From Rugosibacter sp. (GTDB lineage: Bacteria > Pseudomonadota > Gammaproteobacteria > Burkholderiales > Rhodocyclaceae), in NCBI GenBank assembly GCA_004322535.1, contig SCUZ01000103.1:1-64000 (forward strand): a stretch of 64,000 nt of DNA. The letters run 5' to 3'. Of the stretch, positions 26,684 through 35,589 are shown piece after piece (positions within the stretch are counted from its first letter, which is position 1; each line of letters starts with the position of its first letter). A program made the position numbers and the translations under genes. The notes beneath the pieces are model-generated. The model worked only from the letters and a program-made list of their open reading frames with translations. It was not told where the DNA came from and made no database searches.

Positions 26684-27820
26684 ATGGAACGCGACGAAGG
26701 TTTAAAGTTCATGTACCAGCTGCTGGGCATGATGATGCAAAAAAAAGGGTCTGACTTGTTCATTACCGCAGGCTTTCCGCCGGCGATGAAAATCGATGGC
26801 AAGATGACGCCCGCAACTACTCAGATTTTATCGCCACAGCATACGCAAGAGCTGGCGCGCGCCATCATGAATGACAAGCAGGCGGCGGTATTTGAAGAAA
26901 CCAAGGAAGCCAACTTCGCCATTTCTCCTTCGGGCATAGGCCGTTTTCGAGTGAATGCTTTTGTGCAGCAAGGGCGTGTGGGCATTGTGCTGCGAACCAT
27001 CAATGTGCAGATTCCGGATTTTGATGAGCTCAAATTACCACCTGTACTCAAGGATGTCGTCATGGCCAAACGCGGTCTGGTGCTCTTTGTCGGTGGTACG
27101 GGTTCTGGCAAATCAACGTCTCTTGCGGCGATGATTGGCTACCGCAACCAGAATAGTCATGGCCATATCATCACCATCGAAGACCCGGTGGAATATGTGC
27201 ATGAACATAGAAACTGCATCATCACTCAGCGTGAAGTGGGCGTCGATACCGAATCGTGGGAAATCGCGCTGAAAAACACCTTGCGTCAGGCGCCGGACGT
27301 GATTCTGATCGGTGAAATTCGTGATCGGGAAGTGATGGAACATGCGATTGCATTTGCCGAAACCGGTCACTTGGCACTCGGTACACTGCATGCCAACAAC
27401 TCCAACCAGGCGCTGGATCGCATCATCAACTTCTTCCCCGAAGAACGTCGTCCGCAACTGTTGATGGATCTCTCTCTCAATCTTAAGGCGGTGGTCTCGC
27501 AGCGACTGATTCCGCTCAAGGAAGGTAAAGGCCGTGCAGCAGCCGTGGAAGTGTTGCTCAATTCACCGCTGATCTCCGATCTTATCTACAAAGGCGATGT
27601 GCACGAAATAAAGGAAATCATGAAAAAGTCGCGCGAGCTGGGCATGCAGACTTTCGATCAAGCGCTGTTTGATTTGCACGAAGAGGGCCGTATCAGCTAC
27701 GAAGATGCCCTGCGCTTTGCAGACTCAATGAACGAAGTCCGCCTGATGCTCAAACTGCATGGCAGAGATGCACAGACAAGGGATCTGCATTCCGGCATCA
27801 GCCACCTCGACATCGTTTGA
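26684..27820 (+). CDS. pilU: Type IV pilus retraction ATPase PilU
   Basis: A 378-residue PilT paralogue that assists retraction under load. It starts MERDEGLKFMYQLLGMMMQKKGSDLFIT; the piece KKGSDLFITAGFPP matches PilU. Walker A is GGTGSGKSTS, Walker B lies in APDVILIGEIRDREVM, and the C-terminus has PLISDLIYKGDVHEIKEIM. It is co-directional with pilT, and the next small membrane protein gene begins 5 bp after its stop. Confidence 0.95.
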   Translation: MERDEGLKFMYQLLGMMMQKKGSDLFITAGFPPAMKIDGKMTPATTQILSPQHTQELARAIMNDKQAAVFEETKEANFAISPSGIGRFRVNAFVQQGRVGIVLRTINVQIPDFDELKLPPVLKDVVMAKRGLVLFVGGTGSGKSTSLAAMIGYRNQNSHGHIITIEDPVEYVHEHRNCIITQREVGVDTESWEIALKNTLRQAPDVILIGEIRDREVMEHAIAFAETGHLALGTLHANNSNQALDRIINFFPEERRPQLLMDLSLNLKAVVSQRLIPLKEGKGRAAAVEVLLNSPLISDLIYKGDVHEIKEIMKKSRELGMQTFDQALFDLHEEGRISYEDALRFADSMNEVRLMLKLHGRDAQTRDLHSGISHLDIV

Positions 27821-27825
27821 TCGCC

Positions 27826-28380
27826 ATGCAAACCCGTAACCGCTCCCTGCCTACCGGCTCACCTCGTGCAGCACTGGAAGCGATCGATCATCTGACAAAA
27901 AAAATCTGCGCCCTGTGGGGGACGCCAGAGTTGAATCTATTCATTCGCCACCTAATTATGGATTCACGTAACGGTTCCCGCCAGGGACTGCCGATGGAGA
28001 TCGCTGCCGAAATGGTTTTTCTTGCTGAAACCAATACATTTGTTCGCGCCATCAACTCGGCAAAACTTCTTGACATCAAGTTCAGCGAAGCGCTCAAGAT
28101 GATTGAAGCTGAAGACGATCAGCCATTGAAGCTTGATGTCTTCGATGATCCGTTTGTTTCTCGTGACACCTTGGCCGATAAAGAAGGACGCGAACGATTC
28201 AACCCCGTTGCGATTGCCCCGGTTCCACGCTATCCACGACGACGCACTCCAGCGAAAAACCAAACCGCAGGATTGCTTGCACTTTTGTTAATGCTGGTCC
28301 GCAACAGGTGGCTGTGGGTTATAGCCTTAGTAGTAATAGGCTATCACTTCGTCTGGCCCTGGATGCAACCCTTGCGTTAA
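27826..28380 (+). CDS. Hypothetical protein with a C-terminal membrane helix
   Basis: A 184-residue protein I do not recognise. The first 100 residues are soluble and helical (EAIDHLTKKICALWGTPELN, FIRHLIMDSRNGSRQGLP). There is an acidic stretch (IEAEDDQPLKLDVFDD) and a basic RRRTPAK segment. The end is strongly hydrophobic (LLALLLMLVRN, WVIALVVIGYHFVWPW), so it is probably tail-anchored in the inner membrane. It is 5 bp after pilU and probably transcribed with it, so a link to pilus function is possible but unproven. The last 4 bp overlap rlmL on the other strand. Confidence 0.7.
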   Translation: MQTRNRSLPTGSPRAALEAIDHLTKKICALWGTPELNLFIRHLIMDSRNGSRQGLPMEIAAEMVFLAETNTFVRAINSAKLLDIKFSEALKMIEAEDDQPLKLDVFDDPFVSRDTLADKEGRERFNPVAIAPVPRYPRRRTPAKNQTAGLLALLLMLVRNRWLWVIALVVIGYHFVWPWMQPLR

Positions 28381-29564
28381 CGCCCCCGATGATGTTCTTG
28401 TACTGATACGTTGCGCCGAGCGCTGCCAGCAACCATATCAAAACCATACAAACGGCATTCCAGCGCGCCGTTATACAAGGGAATTTTGCGTGACGTCTGC
28501 AAGCGAATCAGCTTAGGCAACTGTGTATCGGCAGAAAGAAACCAGCAATGCCAGCCTGCAAAATGCTGCTTTAAAGCATTCCCCAGCAATGGATAAAACG
28601 CAGCCAGGTCTGCTGCACTACCCAGTCGCTCACCATAGGGTGGATTAGCCACCAGCACACCGCTTGCGGCAGGTGCCGTGCGTTGCAACAAGTCAGATTT
28701 TTCCAGCACCACCAAACCATCCAGGCCGGCGTGTGCCAAATTCTGCCGCGTGCGACTCACGGCATCCGCCTCTTCATCACTGCCAAAAATCATCAGCGAG
28801 CCTTCCGCCATGCGCCGCCGTTCCGCCACTTCGCGTTGCAAGCTGCGCCATAGCCCGGCATCAAAAGTTTTGTGATGTTCAAAACCAAAGCCGCCAGATT
28901 CGCGAGACAAGCCCGGCGCATCGTCCAGCGCCATTTGCGCAGCTTCCAGCAAAAACGTGCCGCTGCCGCACATCGGGTCAAGCAACGGCGTCCCGGGCTG
29001 CCAGCCGGATAACCGCAGTATGCCTGCCGCAAGATTTTCTTTCAGCGGTGCGCCGACCTTGGCCAGCTTGTGGCCACGCAGATAGAGCGGCTCGCCGGAA
29101 GTGTCGAGATAGAGCGTCGCCGTGCGATCAGTCAAAAACAAGTGGATCCGCACTTCGGGATTTTTCGTATTCACGCTGGGGCGGCGCGTCGTCTCGGCGC
29201 GAAAACGGTCACACACGGCGTCTTTTACTTTCAGCGTGATGAATTCCAAACTTTTAAGCGGCGAGCGGATGGCCGTGACATATACCCGAATCGAGCGATC
29301 AACAGAGAACAGCCGGGGCCAGTTCGTGTCATACGCCAGCTGGTAAATATCTGCTTCGTTGGAATAGTCGGCGCTGGCGATGCGGTACAGCAAGCGCGTT
29401 GCGATGCGTGATTCGAGATTCACGCGATAGGCAAACTCCAGGCTGCCACTAGCGGCAACGCCACCTGCTACGGCGCGCACTTGCGTTCCGCCGCAGGCGG
29501 TTAAATCCTCCGCCAATAATTCTTCCAGGCCGCGTGGGCAGGTTGCAAAATAATTGTTCATCAA
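28377..29564 (-). CDS. rlmL: 23S rRNA guanine-N2 methyltransferase, THUMP type (RlmL N-terminal half)
   Basis: A 395-residue SAM-dependent RNA methyltransferase. It begins NNYFATCPRGLEELL, typical of RlmL/YpsC, then the THUMP RNA-binding domain (about 45-160). The catalytic domain has LLDPMCGSGTFLLEAA, GSDEEADAVSRTRQN and the NPPYGERLG motif for N2-methylation of guanine. It corresponds to the N-terminal half of E. coli RlmL; the RlmK half is absent, as in many beta-proteobacteria. A dispersed repeat lies at about residue 62 (RIASADYSNEADIY) without lengthening the protein. Confidence 0.9.
   Translation of the reverse strand: MMNNYFATCPRGLEELLAEDLTACGGTQVRAVAGGVAASGSLEFAYRVNLESRIATRLLYRIASADYSNEADIYQLAYDTNWPRLFSVDRSIRVYVTAIRSPLKSLEFITLKVKDAVCDRFRAETTRRPSVNTKNPEVRIHLFLTDRTATLYLDTSGEPLYLRGHKLAKVGAPLKENLAAGILRLSGWQPGTPLLDPMCGSGTFLLEAAQMALDDAPGLSRESGGFGFEHHKTFDAGLWRSLQREVAERRRMAEGSLMIFGSDEEADAVSRTRQNLAHAGLDGLVVLEKSDLLQRTAPAASGVLVANPPYGERLGSAADLAAFYPLLGNALKQHFAGWHCWFLSADTQLPKLIRLQTSRKIPLYNGALECRLYGFDMVAGSARRNVSVQEHHRGR
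29364..29387 (+). repeat. Dispersed 24-bp motif, copy 7
   Basis: Four mismatches to the consensus, though GTCGGCGCTGGCGAT is intact. It is read in the rlmL THUMP region as RIASADY. Confidence 0.55.
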
Positions 29565-29577
29565 AAATTAACGGCTT

Positions 29578-29997
29578 TCAAAAAGAAGGTTTAACCACAA
29601 CCAATATGCAAATGGCAATGAGTGCCAGCACGGGGATTTCGTTGAACCAGCGAAACCAGACATGACCATGCGTCGACTCTCCGCGCATAAATTGCGCAAG
29701 TAGCCGACCACACCAGAAGTGATAAACAACAAGTCCCGCCACTAGCGTCGTTTTGACATGCAACCAGCCTGCGGAAAAACCAAAGCCGAACCATAACCAG
29801 AAACCCGAACCAATCGCCAGCACGGCGATCGGGGTGACGAAGCGATGTAGTTTCTTCGCCATCAACAGCAGCCGCTCGCGTTCGGCAACACTATCGGCAG
29901 ACACGAGCGCCAGATTGACAAAAATGCGTGGCAGATAAAACAGGCCGGCGAACCAGCTGATGACAAATACGATATGAAAGGCTTTTATCCAGAACAT
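29578..29997 (-). CDS. hemJ: Protoporphyrinogen IX oxidase, HemJ family
   Basis: A 139-residue inner-membrane protein with four hydrophobic segments. The conserved histidine is at residue 8 (MFWIKAFHIVFVISWFAGLFYLPR), and WLHVKTTLVAGLVVYH and VWFRWFNEIPVLALI match HemJ. It oxidises protoporphyrinogen in haem synthesis of bacteria lacking HemG/HemY. It overlaps the upstream SDR gene by 13 bp. Confidence 0.88.
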   Translation of the reverse strand: MFWIKAFHIVFVISWFAGLFYLPRIFVNLALVSADSVAERERLLLMAKKLHRFVTPIAVLAIGSGFWLWFGFGFSAGWLHVKTTLVAGLVVYHFWCGRLLAQFMRGESTHGHVWFRWFNEIPVLALIAICILVVVKPSF

Positions 29998-30863
29998 GTG
30001 TTTTCCTCAAGGCACGTCATAACGGTTGGGTAACGCAAACGCAGGCCGAGCTCATGTTTCATGCGCGTATTGTCGAGCTGCCGCGATTCGCTCATGAACG
30101 ACCATTGTAGTGGCGAGACACTTTGCTGAACGGCCTCGCGCGGCAAGCGTGGCGCACGCGGCAGGGCAAAACTATCCGCCAGCAGATCGAACCATTCGCC
30201 CATCAAAAGCCTTGTATCGTCGCTGATGTTATACGTGCGGCTGGGGCGACCCCGATGCAAAGCCGCAAGGCAGGCGCGCCCAAGGTCGGCTGCATGAATA
30301 TGGTTAGTGTGATTATCCTGCTGTGGCACAAACAGCGGCAAGCCCTGGCGCAAACGTTCCAGTGGCAAACGATCAGCGGCATAAATGCCTGGTGCGCGCA
30401 GGATACTGACGCAACAGTCAAATGCCCGCAACTGCGTTTCAGCATCCACCCGCCGTCTCGCCCGCGCCGACTTTGTAGCCAATACCCGGGATTCCCGCAC
30501 AATCTCCCCATGACAATCGCCGTACACGCCGCTAGTACTGATATACACCAAGCGACGTGGTAAAATTTTTCCTCGCCGCAACACGCCAAGCAAGTGCTTT
30601 GTTCGCGCATCTGCCATGCCTGCTGCAGGCGGCGGTGCGCTGTGAATCACGGCATTCGCCACACCGGCCAAGCGCCGCAGCGTTGCAGGCTGATCGAGAT
30701 CCCCTTTAATCTGGCGCACTCCCATAGCAGCTAACTGGGGATCGCGCGCACGGACCAGCGCTATCACCTGCCAGCGTTGCAGCAATTGCGGGAGAATACG
30801 GCGCACGACGTCACCACAACCTACAATTAATATTCTTCGAGAACTTTTTTTTTCACTAGACAA
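29985..30863 (-). CDS. SDR-type NAD(P)-binding protein (YeeZ-like)
   Basis: A 292-residue Rossmann-fold protein of the extended SDR/epimerase group. The nucleotide motif ILIVGCGDVVRRILPQLL is at residues 10-27, VIHSAPPPAAG sits in the middle, and YISTSGVYGDCHGEIV supplies the catalytic Tyr region. YeeZ-like proteins have no firm function. Its last 13 bp overlap hemJ, and its start lies 7 bp from the divergent reductase gene. A dispersed repeat falls on ATKSARARRRVDAE, a stretch that is also common in the family. Confidence 0.8.
   Translation of the reverse strand: MSSEKKSSRRILIVGCGDVVRRILPQLLQRWQVIALVRARDPQLAAMGVRQIKGDLDQPATLRRLAGVANAVIHSAPPPAAGMADARTKHLLGVLRRGKILPRRLVYISTSGVYGDCHGEIVRESRVLATKSARARRRVDAETQLRAFDCCVSILRAPGIYAADRLPLERLRQGLPLFVPQQDNHTNHIHAADLGRACLAALHRGRPSRTYNISDDTRLLMGEWFDLLADSFALPRAPRLPREAVQQSVSPLQWSFMSESRQLDNTRMKHELGLRLRYPTVMTCLEENTCSG
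30451..30474 (-). repeat. Dispersed 24-bp motif, copy 8
   Basis: Two mismatches to the consensus (CGCGGG for CGCTGG, and GAG for GAY). It overlaps a normal family motif in the SDR protein, so it could be coincidence. Confidence 0.45.
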
Positions 30864-30870
30864 TTATCGC

Positions 30871-31914
30871 ATGGTCTCCATTCAACCCGCCGCAACGCCT
30901 CTGCTGCGCATTACGCTGACGCCCAGCGCGCATAGTTTTTTAACCCATGGTGAAGACAGCTTGCTGCAAGCCGCGCTGGATGCCGGATGTGTTCTCCCCT
31001 ATGGCTGCCGCAATGGCGCCTGTGGTTCATGCAAAGGCAAGGTTCTGGAAGGATTGGTCGACCATGGTGACAGCCAGTCCGGTGCCTTGTCACTGGCTGA
31101 CCGCGCCGCAGGCTATGTGCTGTTTTGCTGCGCCAGGCCTTTAACTGACGTGGTGCTGGAATGCCGTGAAGTCAGTGGTAATGACATTCCCGTCAAAACG
31201 TTGCCGTGCCGCGTTGAAAAAATCGAACGGGTTGCCGAGGACGTGATCGTGCTGTCGCTAAAGCTGCCCGTGAATGAGCGCCTGCAATTTTTAGCGGGGC
31301 AACACATTGAGTTCTTGCTCAAGGACGGGAAAACACGTGCCTTCTCTATTGCCAATGCCCCGCATGCCGAAGGGCTGCTCGAACTGCATATCCGGCAGGT
31401 GGTTGGCGGTGAATTCACTTCGCATATATTCAGTCGCATGAAAGTAAAAGAAATTCTGCGCCTGCGGGGTCCCTTGGGCACATTCTTTTTGCGCGAACCC
31501 TCTGGTAAACCGATTATTTTCGTGGCAGGTGGCACCGGCTTTGCGCCGATCAAAAGCATCATCGAACATGCACTGCACAGTGGCATCCGGCGGCCAATGA
31601 CGCTCTACTGGGGCGCACGCAACCGTGCTGGTTTGTATCTGAACAGTCTGGCGGAACAATGGGCAAACGAACATGAACACATCCACTATGTGCCTGTGCT
31701 CTCCGAACCCGGTGCAGCGGATCAATGGGCGGGCCGCACAGGGCTGGTTCATCGGGCCGTGCTGGCAGACCAGCCGACGCTGGATGCATTTCAGGTGTAT
31801 GCCTGCGGCGCACCGGCGATGGTGGAGGCAGCGCAACGCGATTTCATTGCGCACGGTCTGCCTGCAGAGGAGTTTTTCGCCGATGCGTTTACGTTCGCCA
31901 ACGTGACAAGCTGA
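30871..31914 (+). CDS. Ferredoxin-type NAD(P)H reductase (AscD-like)
   Basis: A 347-residue flavo-iron-sulfur protein. The N-terminal plant-type 2Fe-2S domain has ligands in YGCRNGACGSCKGKV and a fourth cysteine in VLFCCARP. The FAD domain is at about 100-200 (RAFSIANAPH). The NAD domain has IFVAGGTGFAPIKSI and ends VYACGAPAMVEAAQRDF. This layout is often annotated as CDP-6-deoxy-3,4-glucoseen reductase; in beta-proteobacteria outside sugar clusters it is more likely a general electron-transfer reductase. It stands alone, divergent from the SDR gene. Confidence 0.85.
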   Translation: MVSIQPAATPLLRITLTPSAHSFLTHGEDSLLQAALDAGCVLPYGCRNGACGSCKGKVLEGLVDHGDSQSGALSLADRAAGYVLFCCARPLTDVVLECREVSGNDIPVKTLPCRVEKIERVAEDVIVLSLKLPVNERLQFLAGQHIEFLLKDGKTRAFSIANAPHAEGLLELHIRQVVGGEFTSHIFSRMKVKEILRLRGPLGTFFLREPSGKPIIFVAGGTGFAPIKSIIEHALHSGIRRPMTLYWGARNRAGLYLNSLAEQWANEHEHIHYVPVLSEPGAADQWAGRTGLVHRAVLADQPTLDAFQVYACGAPAMVEAAQRDFIAHGLPAEEFFADAFTFANVTS

Positions 31915-31928
31915 TTTTTTCGCAATAT

Positions 31929-31952
31929 CGCCGTCTCATCAGCACCGACTTT
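31929..31952 (-). repeat. Dispersed 24-bp motif, copy 9, intergenic
   Basis: Three mismatches to the consensus. It lies in the 44-bp gap between the convergent reductase gene and livF, and fills most of it. No good terminator is otherwise visible there. Confidence 0.6.
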
Positions 31953-31958
31953 TCAGCA

Positions 31959-32720
31959 CTATTCACCCAGATAAGCCGCCCGCACCCGCGGGTCGGCCAG
32001 CAGGTTTTCGGCGCTATCCGTCAGCGTGATCGCGCCGCTTTCCATGACATAACCCCGACTGCACACAGTGAGCGCAAGCCGCGCATTTTGTTCGACCAGC
32101 AGTATCGTCACGCCGCTTTGCGCCACGCTGCGTATGGCGTCGAACACGGTTTGCACCAACAAGGGCGCTAACCCCATCGAGGGTTCATCCAGCAACAGCA
32201 GCTGCGGCTTGCCCATCAGGGCGCGGCCTATGGCCAGCATCTGCTGCTCGCCGCCGGAAAGCGTTCCCGCCAATTGCCGCCGGCGTTCTGCCAGCCGCGG
32301 GAACAGCACATACATGCGCGCTTCGTCCTCTTGAACCGCCGCGCGTTCATCCGGCCGGTGACGGTGATAGGCACCCATCGCCAGGTTCTCCGCCACGGTC
32401 AGGCGCGAGAACACACCACGCCCTTCGGGCACCAGCGCCAGGCCCTGGCTAATCAGTGCATACGCAGGCAAGCCATCAATACGTTGCCCCGCATAATGGA
32501 TTTCGCCGCCCGCCGGAATCATGCGTGCCAGCGCTTTCAGCGTGGACGTTTTGCCTGCGCCGTTGGCGCCGATCAGGCAGACCAACTCGCCCGCGGTCAC
32601 GCAGAAGGAAATATCTTTAACAGCCATGATGCTGCCGTAGCGCACCTGAAGGTTCGCGACATTCAGCAAGGGCTGATGATCTGTTGCAGCAGCCATTGGC
32701 ATGTCATGCAGTTGTGCCAA
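31959..32720 (-). CDS. livF: Branched-chain amino acid ABC transporter ATP-binding protein LivF
   Basis: A 253-residue ABC ATPase. Walker A is GANGAGKTS, the signature is LSGGEQQML, and Walker B with the catalytic glutamate is LLLLDEPSMGLAP. QGLALVPEGRGVFSRLTV is characteristic of LivF. With LivG it drives uptake of leucine, isoleucine, valine or related compounds. It overlaps livG by 17 bp and is the last gene of the liv cluster. Confidence 0.93.
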   Translation of the reverse strand: MAQLHDMPMAAATDHQPLLNVANLQVRYGSIMAVKDISFCVTAGELVCLIGANGAGKTSTLKALARMIPAGGEIHYAGQRIDGLPAYALISQGLALVPEGRGVFSRLTVAENLAMGAYHRHRPDERAAVQEDEARMYVLFPRLAERRRQLAGTLSGGEQQMLAIGRALMGKPQLLLLDEPSMGLAPLLVQTVFDAIRSVAQSGVTILLVEQNARLALTVCSRGYVMESGAITLTDSAENLLADPRVRAAYLGE

Positions 32721-33468
32721 GATAAGCCTCGATCACTTTGGGATTGCGCTGCACTGCGGCGGGTACGTCATCGGCGATTTTCTGGCCATAATCCAGCACG
32801 GCAATGCGATCGCAAAGCCCCATCACGAGCTTGATGTCATGTTCAATGAGCAACACGGTAAAGCCGTCGTCGCGCAGTCTGACGATCAGTCCACGCAGCG
32901 CCGCGGTTTCGGTGGCGTTCATGCCGGCGGCGGGTTCGTCCAGCGCCAGGAGTTGTGGTTCGGTGGCCAGCGCGCGGGCAATTTCCAGCCGCCGCTGATC
33001 GCCATAGGACAGGTTTTTTGCCAGGTCGCCAGCGCGTGCATTGATACCCACATAGGCCAGGAGTTCATCCGCGCGACGGCTAATCGCGGCCTCTTCTTCA
33101 CGCTGTGCCCGGCTGCGCAGCACCGCACCGGCAACGCCGACTTTGCTGCGCGCATGGCGGCCAACCATGACATTTTCACGCGCGCTCATGTTGGCAAACA
33201 GGCGAATGTTCTGGAAGGTCCGCGCAATGCCCGCTTGCGCGACGCGATGCGGTTCGCCCAGCGGCAGGGGACTGCCAGCGAAAATCACTTCACCTTCATC
33301 GCGCGGATAAAGGCCGGTCAGCACATTGAAAAACGTGGTCTTGCCTGCGCCATTCGGCCCGATCAGGCCATAGATCTCACCCCGCTGTATGGTTAATGAA
33401 ACCGCTTGCAGCGCACGCACGCCGCCAAAGCGCTTGCCGATGTTGCGCGCTTCGAGCAAGGCCGTCAT
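32704..33468 (-). CDS. livG: Branched-chain amino acid ABC transporter ATP-binding protein LivG
   Basis: A 254-residue ABC ATPase. Walker A is GPNGAGKTTFFNVLTGLY, the signature is LSYGDQRRLEIARAL, and Walker B is LLALDEPAAGMN. GIARTFQNIRLFANMSARENV is the LivG-type Q-loop region. It overlaps livM by 4 bp and livF by 17 bp, so the four membrane and ATPase genes are translationally linked. Confidence 0.94.
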   Translation of the reverse strand: MTALLEARNIGKRFGGVRALQAVSLTIQRGEIYGLIGPNGAGKTTFFNVLTGLYPRDEGEVIFAGSPLPLGEPHRVAQAGIARTFQNIRLFANMSARENVMVGRHARSKVGVAGAVLRSRAQREEEAAISRRADELLAYVGINARAGDLAKNLSYGDQRRLEIARALATEPQLLALDEPAAGMNATETAALRGLIVRLRDDGFTVLLIEHDIKLVMGLCDRIAVLDYGQKIADDVPAAVQRNPKVIEAYLGTTA

Positions 33469-34532
33469 CGGGAATTGAATTCCTGCCGATGGCGTGGGTC
33501 AGGCCACAAACCTGACGGACGATAGAGCATGACTGCGACCAGCGCCAGGCCGAACAGCAGCATGCGCAGGTTCTCCGGATCAACCAGCACTTGCCCGAAA
33601 ACCGCCTGTTGCACGGGTCCCGCGCCGTGACGGAAGGCTTCGGGCAAGACCGTCAGCACCAGCGCACCGAGAATGACGCCGGGAATATGCCCCATGCCGC
33701 CGAGCACCACCATGCATAGCACCATGATCGATTCCATCAGGCTGAAACTTTCCGGCGAGACAAATTCCTGAAAGCTGGCGAACAAACCGCCTGCCAGTCC
33801 GCCGAAACTGGCCCCCATGGCAAAGGCCAGCAGCTTGATATTGCGCGTGTTGATGCCGCACGCCTTGGCGGCCATTTCATCCTCACGGATCGCCGCCCAG
33901 GCACGGCCGATGCGTGAATTTTGCAAGCGCAATCCGGCTAGCATGACGAGCAGCGCCAGCGCCAGAAAAAAATAATAAGTGAGCACCAGCGCGGGTACCG
34001 TCACGCCAAAAATCTCCAGCGGTTGCGCCAGGGCATGGCCGCCGACTTGGATGGGATCAATGCTGGCGATGCCCTTGGGGCCGTTGGTGATATTTACCGG
34101 TGCATTCAGGTTGTTCATGAAAATGCGCACGATTTCGCCAAAGCCGAGCGTAACGATGGCCAGATAATCGCCGCGCAAACGCAGTGTCGGCGCGCCCAGC
34201 ACCACGCCAAAACCGCAGGCGGCCAGCGCGCCCAGCGGCAGGATGGCCCATACCGGCCAGTGCAGGCCGAAATGCGGCGAGGCGAGCAGCGCATACACAT
34301 AAGCGCCAACAGCGTAAAACGCGATGTAGCCCAGATCCAGCAAGCCCGCAAAGCCGACCACGATGTTGAGCCCCAGCGCCAGCATCACATACAACAGCGC
34401 AAAATCGAGCACCCGCAACCAGGTGTTGCCCAGGCCCGCACTCACCATGAAAGGCAGCACGGCAAGCGCAATGACAGCCAGCGCGAGTTGCACATTGCGC
34501 GGCATGCGGGCGTTGTTCATTCCCGCGCTCAT
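33465..34532 (-). CDS. livM: Branched-chain amino acid ABC transporter permease LivM
   Basis: A 355-residue permease with about ten helices. The key stretches are ALGLNIVVGFAGLLDLGYIAFYAVGAY, TLRLRGDYLAIVTLGFGEIVRI and the EAA-like cytoplasmic loop GRAWAAIREDEMAAKACGIN. I start it at the ATG at 34532, which overlaps the livH stop (ATGA). The same frame stays open far upstream but is antisense-like noise over livH. It ends 4 bp inside livG. Confidence 0.92.
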   Translation of the reverse strand: MSAGMNNARMPRNVQLALAVIALAVLPFMVSAGLGNTWLRVLDFALLYVMLALGLNIVVGFAGLLDLGYIAFYAVGAYVYALLASPHFGLHWPVWAILPLGALAACGFGVVLGAPTLRLRGDYLAIVTLGFGEIVRIFMNNLNAPVNITNGPKGIASIDPIQVGGHALAQPLEIFGVTVPALVLTYYFFLALALLVMLAGLRLQNSRIGRAWAAIREDEMAAKACGINTRNIKLLAFAMGASFGGLAGGLFASFQEFVSPESFSLMESIMVLCMVVLGGMGHIPGVILGALVLTVLPEAFRHGAGPVQQAVFGQVLVDPENLRMLLFGLALVAVMLYRPSGLWPDPRHRQEFNSR

Positions 34533-35452
34533 GCCCGTTCCGCCACGCGTTCGCCGAGCAGCCCGGCAGGCCGCAGCACCAGCACGCCAATCAATACAAA
34601 GAAGGCGAACACATCCTGATACTGACTGCCCAGCACACCACCGGTCAGATCGCCAATGTAGCCCGCGCCGAGCGCTTCGATCACACCGAGCAACAGGCCA
34701 CCGACCACCGCACCGGCCAGATTGCCAATGCCCCCCAGCACGGCGGCTGTAAAGGCTTTCAGGCCGAGCATGAAACCCATGTTGTAATGCGCGATACCGT
34801 AGTTGGATGCCACCAGCATGCCTGCCAACGCAGCCAGCGCAGAACCGATCAGGAAGGCCAGCACGATGATGCGGTTGGCATCGACGCCCATCAGCGCAGC
34901 AATGCTCGGGCTCTCCGCTGTGGCGCGCATGGCGCGGCCCAGCCGCGTGCGGTTCACCAGCACCAGCAGCGCCGCCATGGTCAGGCCGGCAACGCCGATG
35001 ATGACGAGCTGAATCACGGTGATTTGCACGCCGCCCAGCGCAAAGGCCATCTCCGGCAAGAGCTGCGGCATGGCGTGGTAGCTGCGCCCCCAGAGCATCA
35101 TCGCCAGCTGTTGCAGGATGATGGAAACGCCAATCGCGGTAATCAACGGCGCCAGGCGCGGCGCATTGCGCAAGGGGCGGTAAGCGATGCGCTCGATGAC
35201 TATGCCCAGCGCCATGCATACGGCAGCGGCAAGCAGGAAGGCCAGCACGAACACCACAGCAGGCGGCAGCGCGGCGGCGAGCAGAAACTTGCTGGCAGCC
35301 AAAGCGGTCAGTGCCCCCACCATCACCACCTCGCCATGCGCGAAATTGATCAGGCCGAGAATGCCATAAACCAGGGTATAGCCAAGGGCGACGAGTGCGT
35401 AAATGCTGCCCAGGGTGAGGCCGTTGGCCACTTGTTGAAGAAAAATATCCAC
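34529..35452 (-). CDS. livH: Branched-chain amino acid ABC transporter permease LivH
   Basis: A 307-residue permease. The family start is xDIFLQQVANGLTLGSIYALVALGYTLVYGIL, and here the first codon is GTG at 35452; an upstream frame to 35530 adds residues that do not match the family. The EAA-like loop is LGRAMRATAESPSIAALMGVD, and AVLGGIGNLAGAVVGGLLLG is conserved. The gene is separated from livK by a decayed HEPN-like gene, which is unusual for a liv operon. Confidence 0.9.
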   Translation of the reverse strand: MDIFLQQVANGLTLGSIYALVALGYTLVYGILGLINFAHGEVVMVGALTALAASKFLLAAALPPAVVFVLAFLLAAAVCMALGIVIERIAYRPLRNAPRLAPLITAIGVSIILQQLAMMLWGRSYHAMPQLLPEMAFALGGVQITVIQLVIIGVAGLTMAALLVLVNRTRLGRAMRATAESPSIAALMGVDANRIIVLAFLIGSALAALAGMLVASNYGIAHYNMGFMLGLKAFTAAVLGGIGNLAGAVVGGLLLGVIEALGAGYIGDLTGGVLGSQYQDVFAFFVLIGVLVLRPAGLLGERVAERA

Positions 35453-35589
35453 GCCGCGAATAATACGATAAGGCGGCAGGCAAAGGACGAGTAATGCAAG
35501 CTGGCCGTAGGGCTTATACGGAACTACCACCGAGGCAACCGGCGCTGCGCCGCGTCCAGCGACCGAAGGGAATGAGGTTGAGTGCTGGG

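Noticed and set aside
33125-33145. A repeat copy in livG
   Set aside because: It shares only AAAGTCGGCG and lies in an ordinary LivG stretch.
33465-35483. A single 672-codon frame covering livM and all of livH
   Set aside because: The upstream half is out of frame with the real LivH and has no protein-like pattern; LivM starts at 34532.
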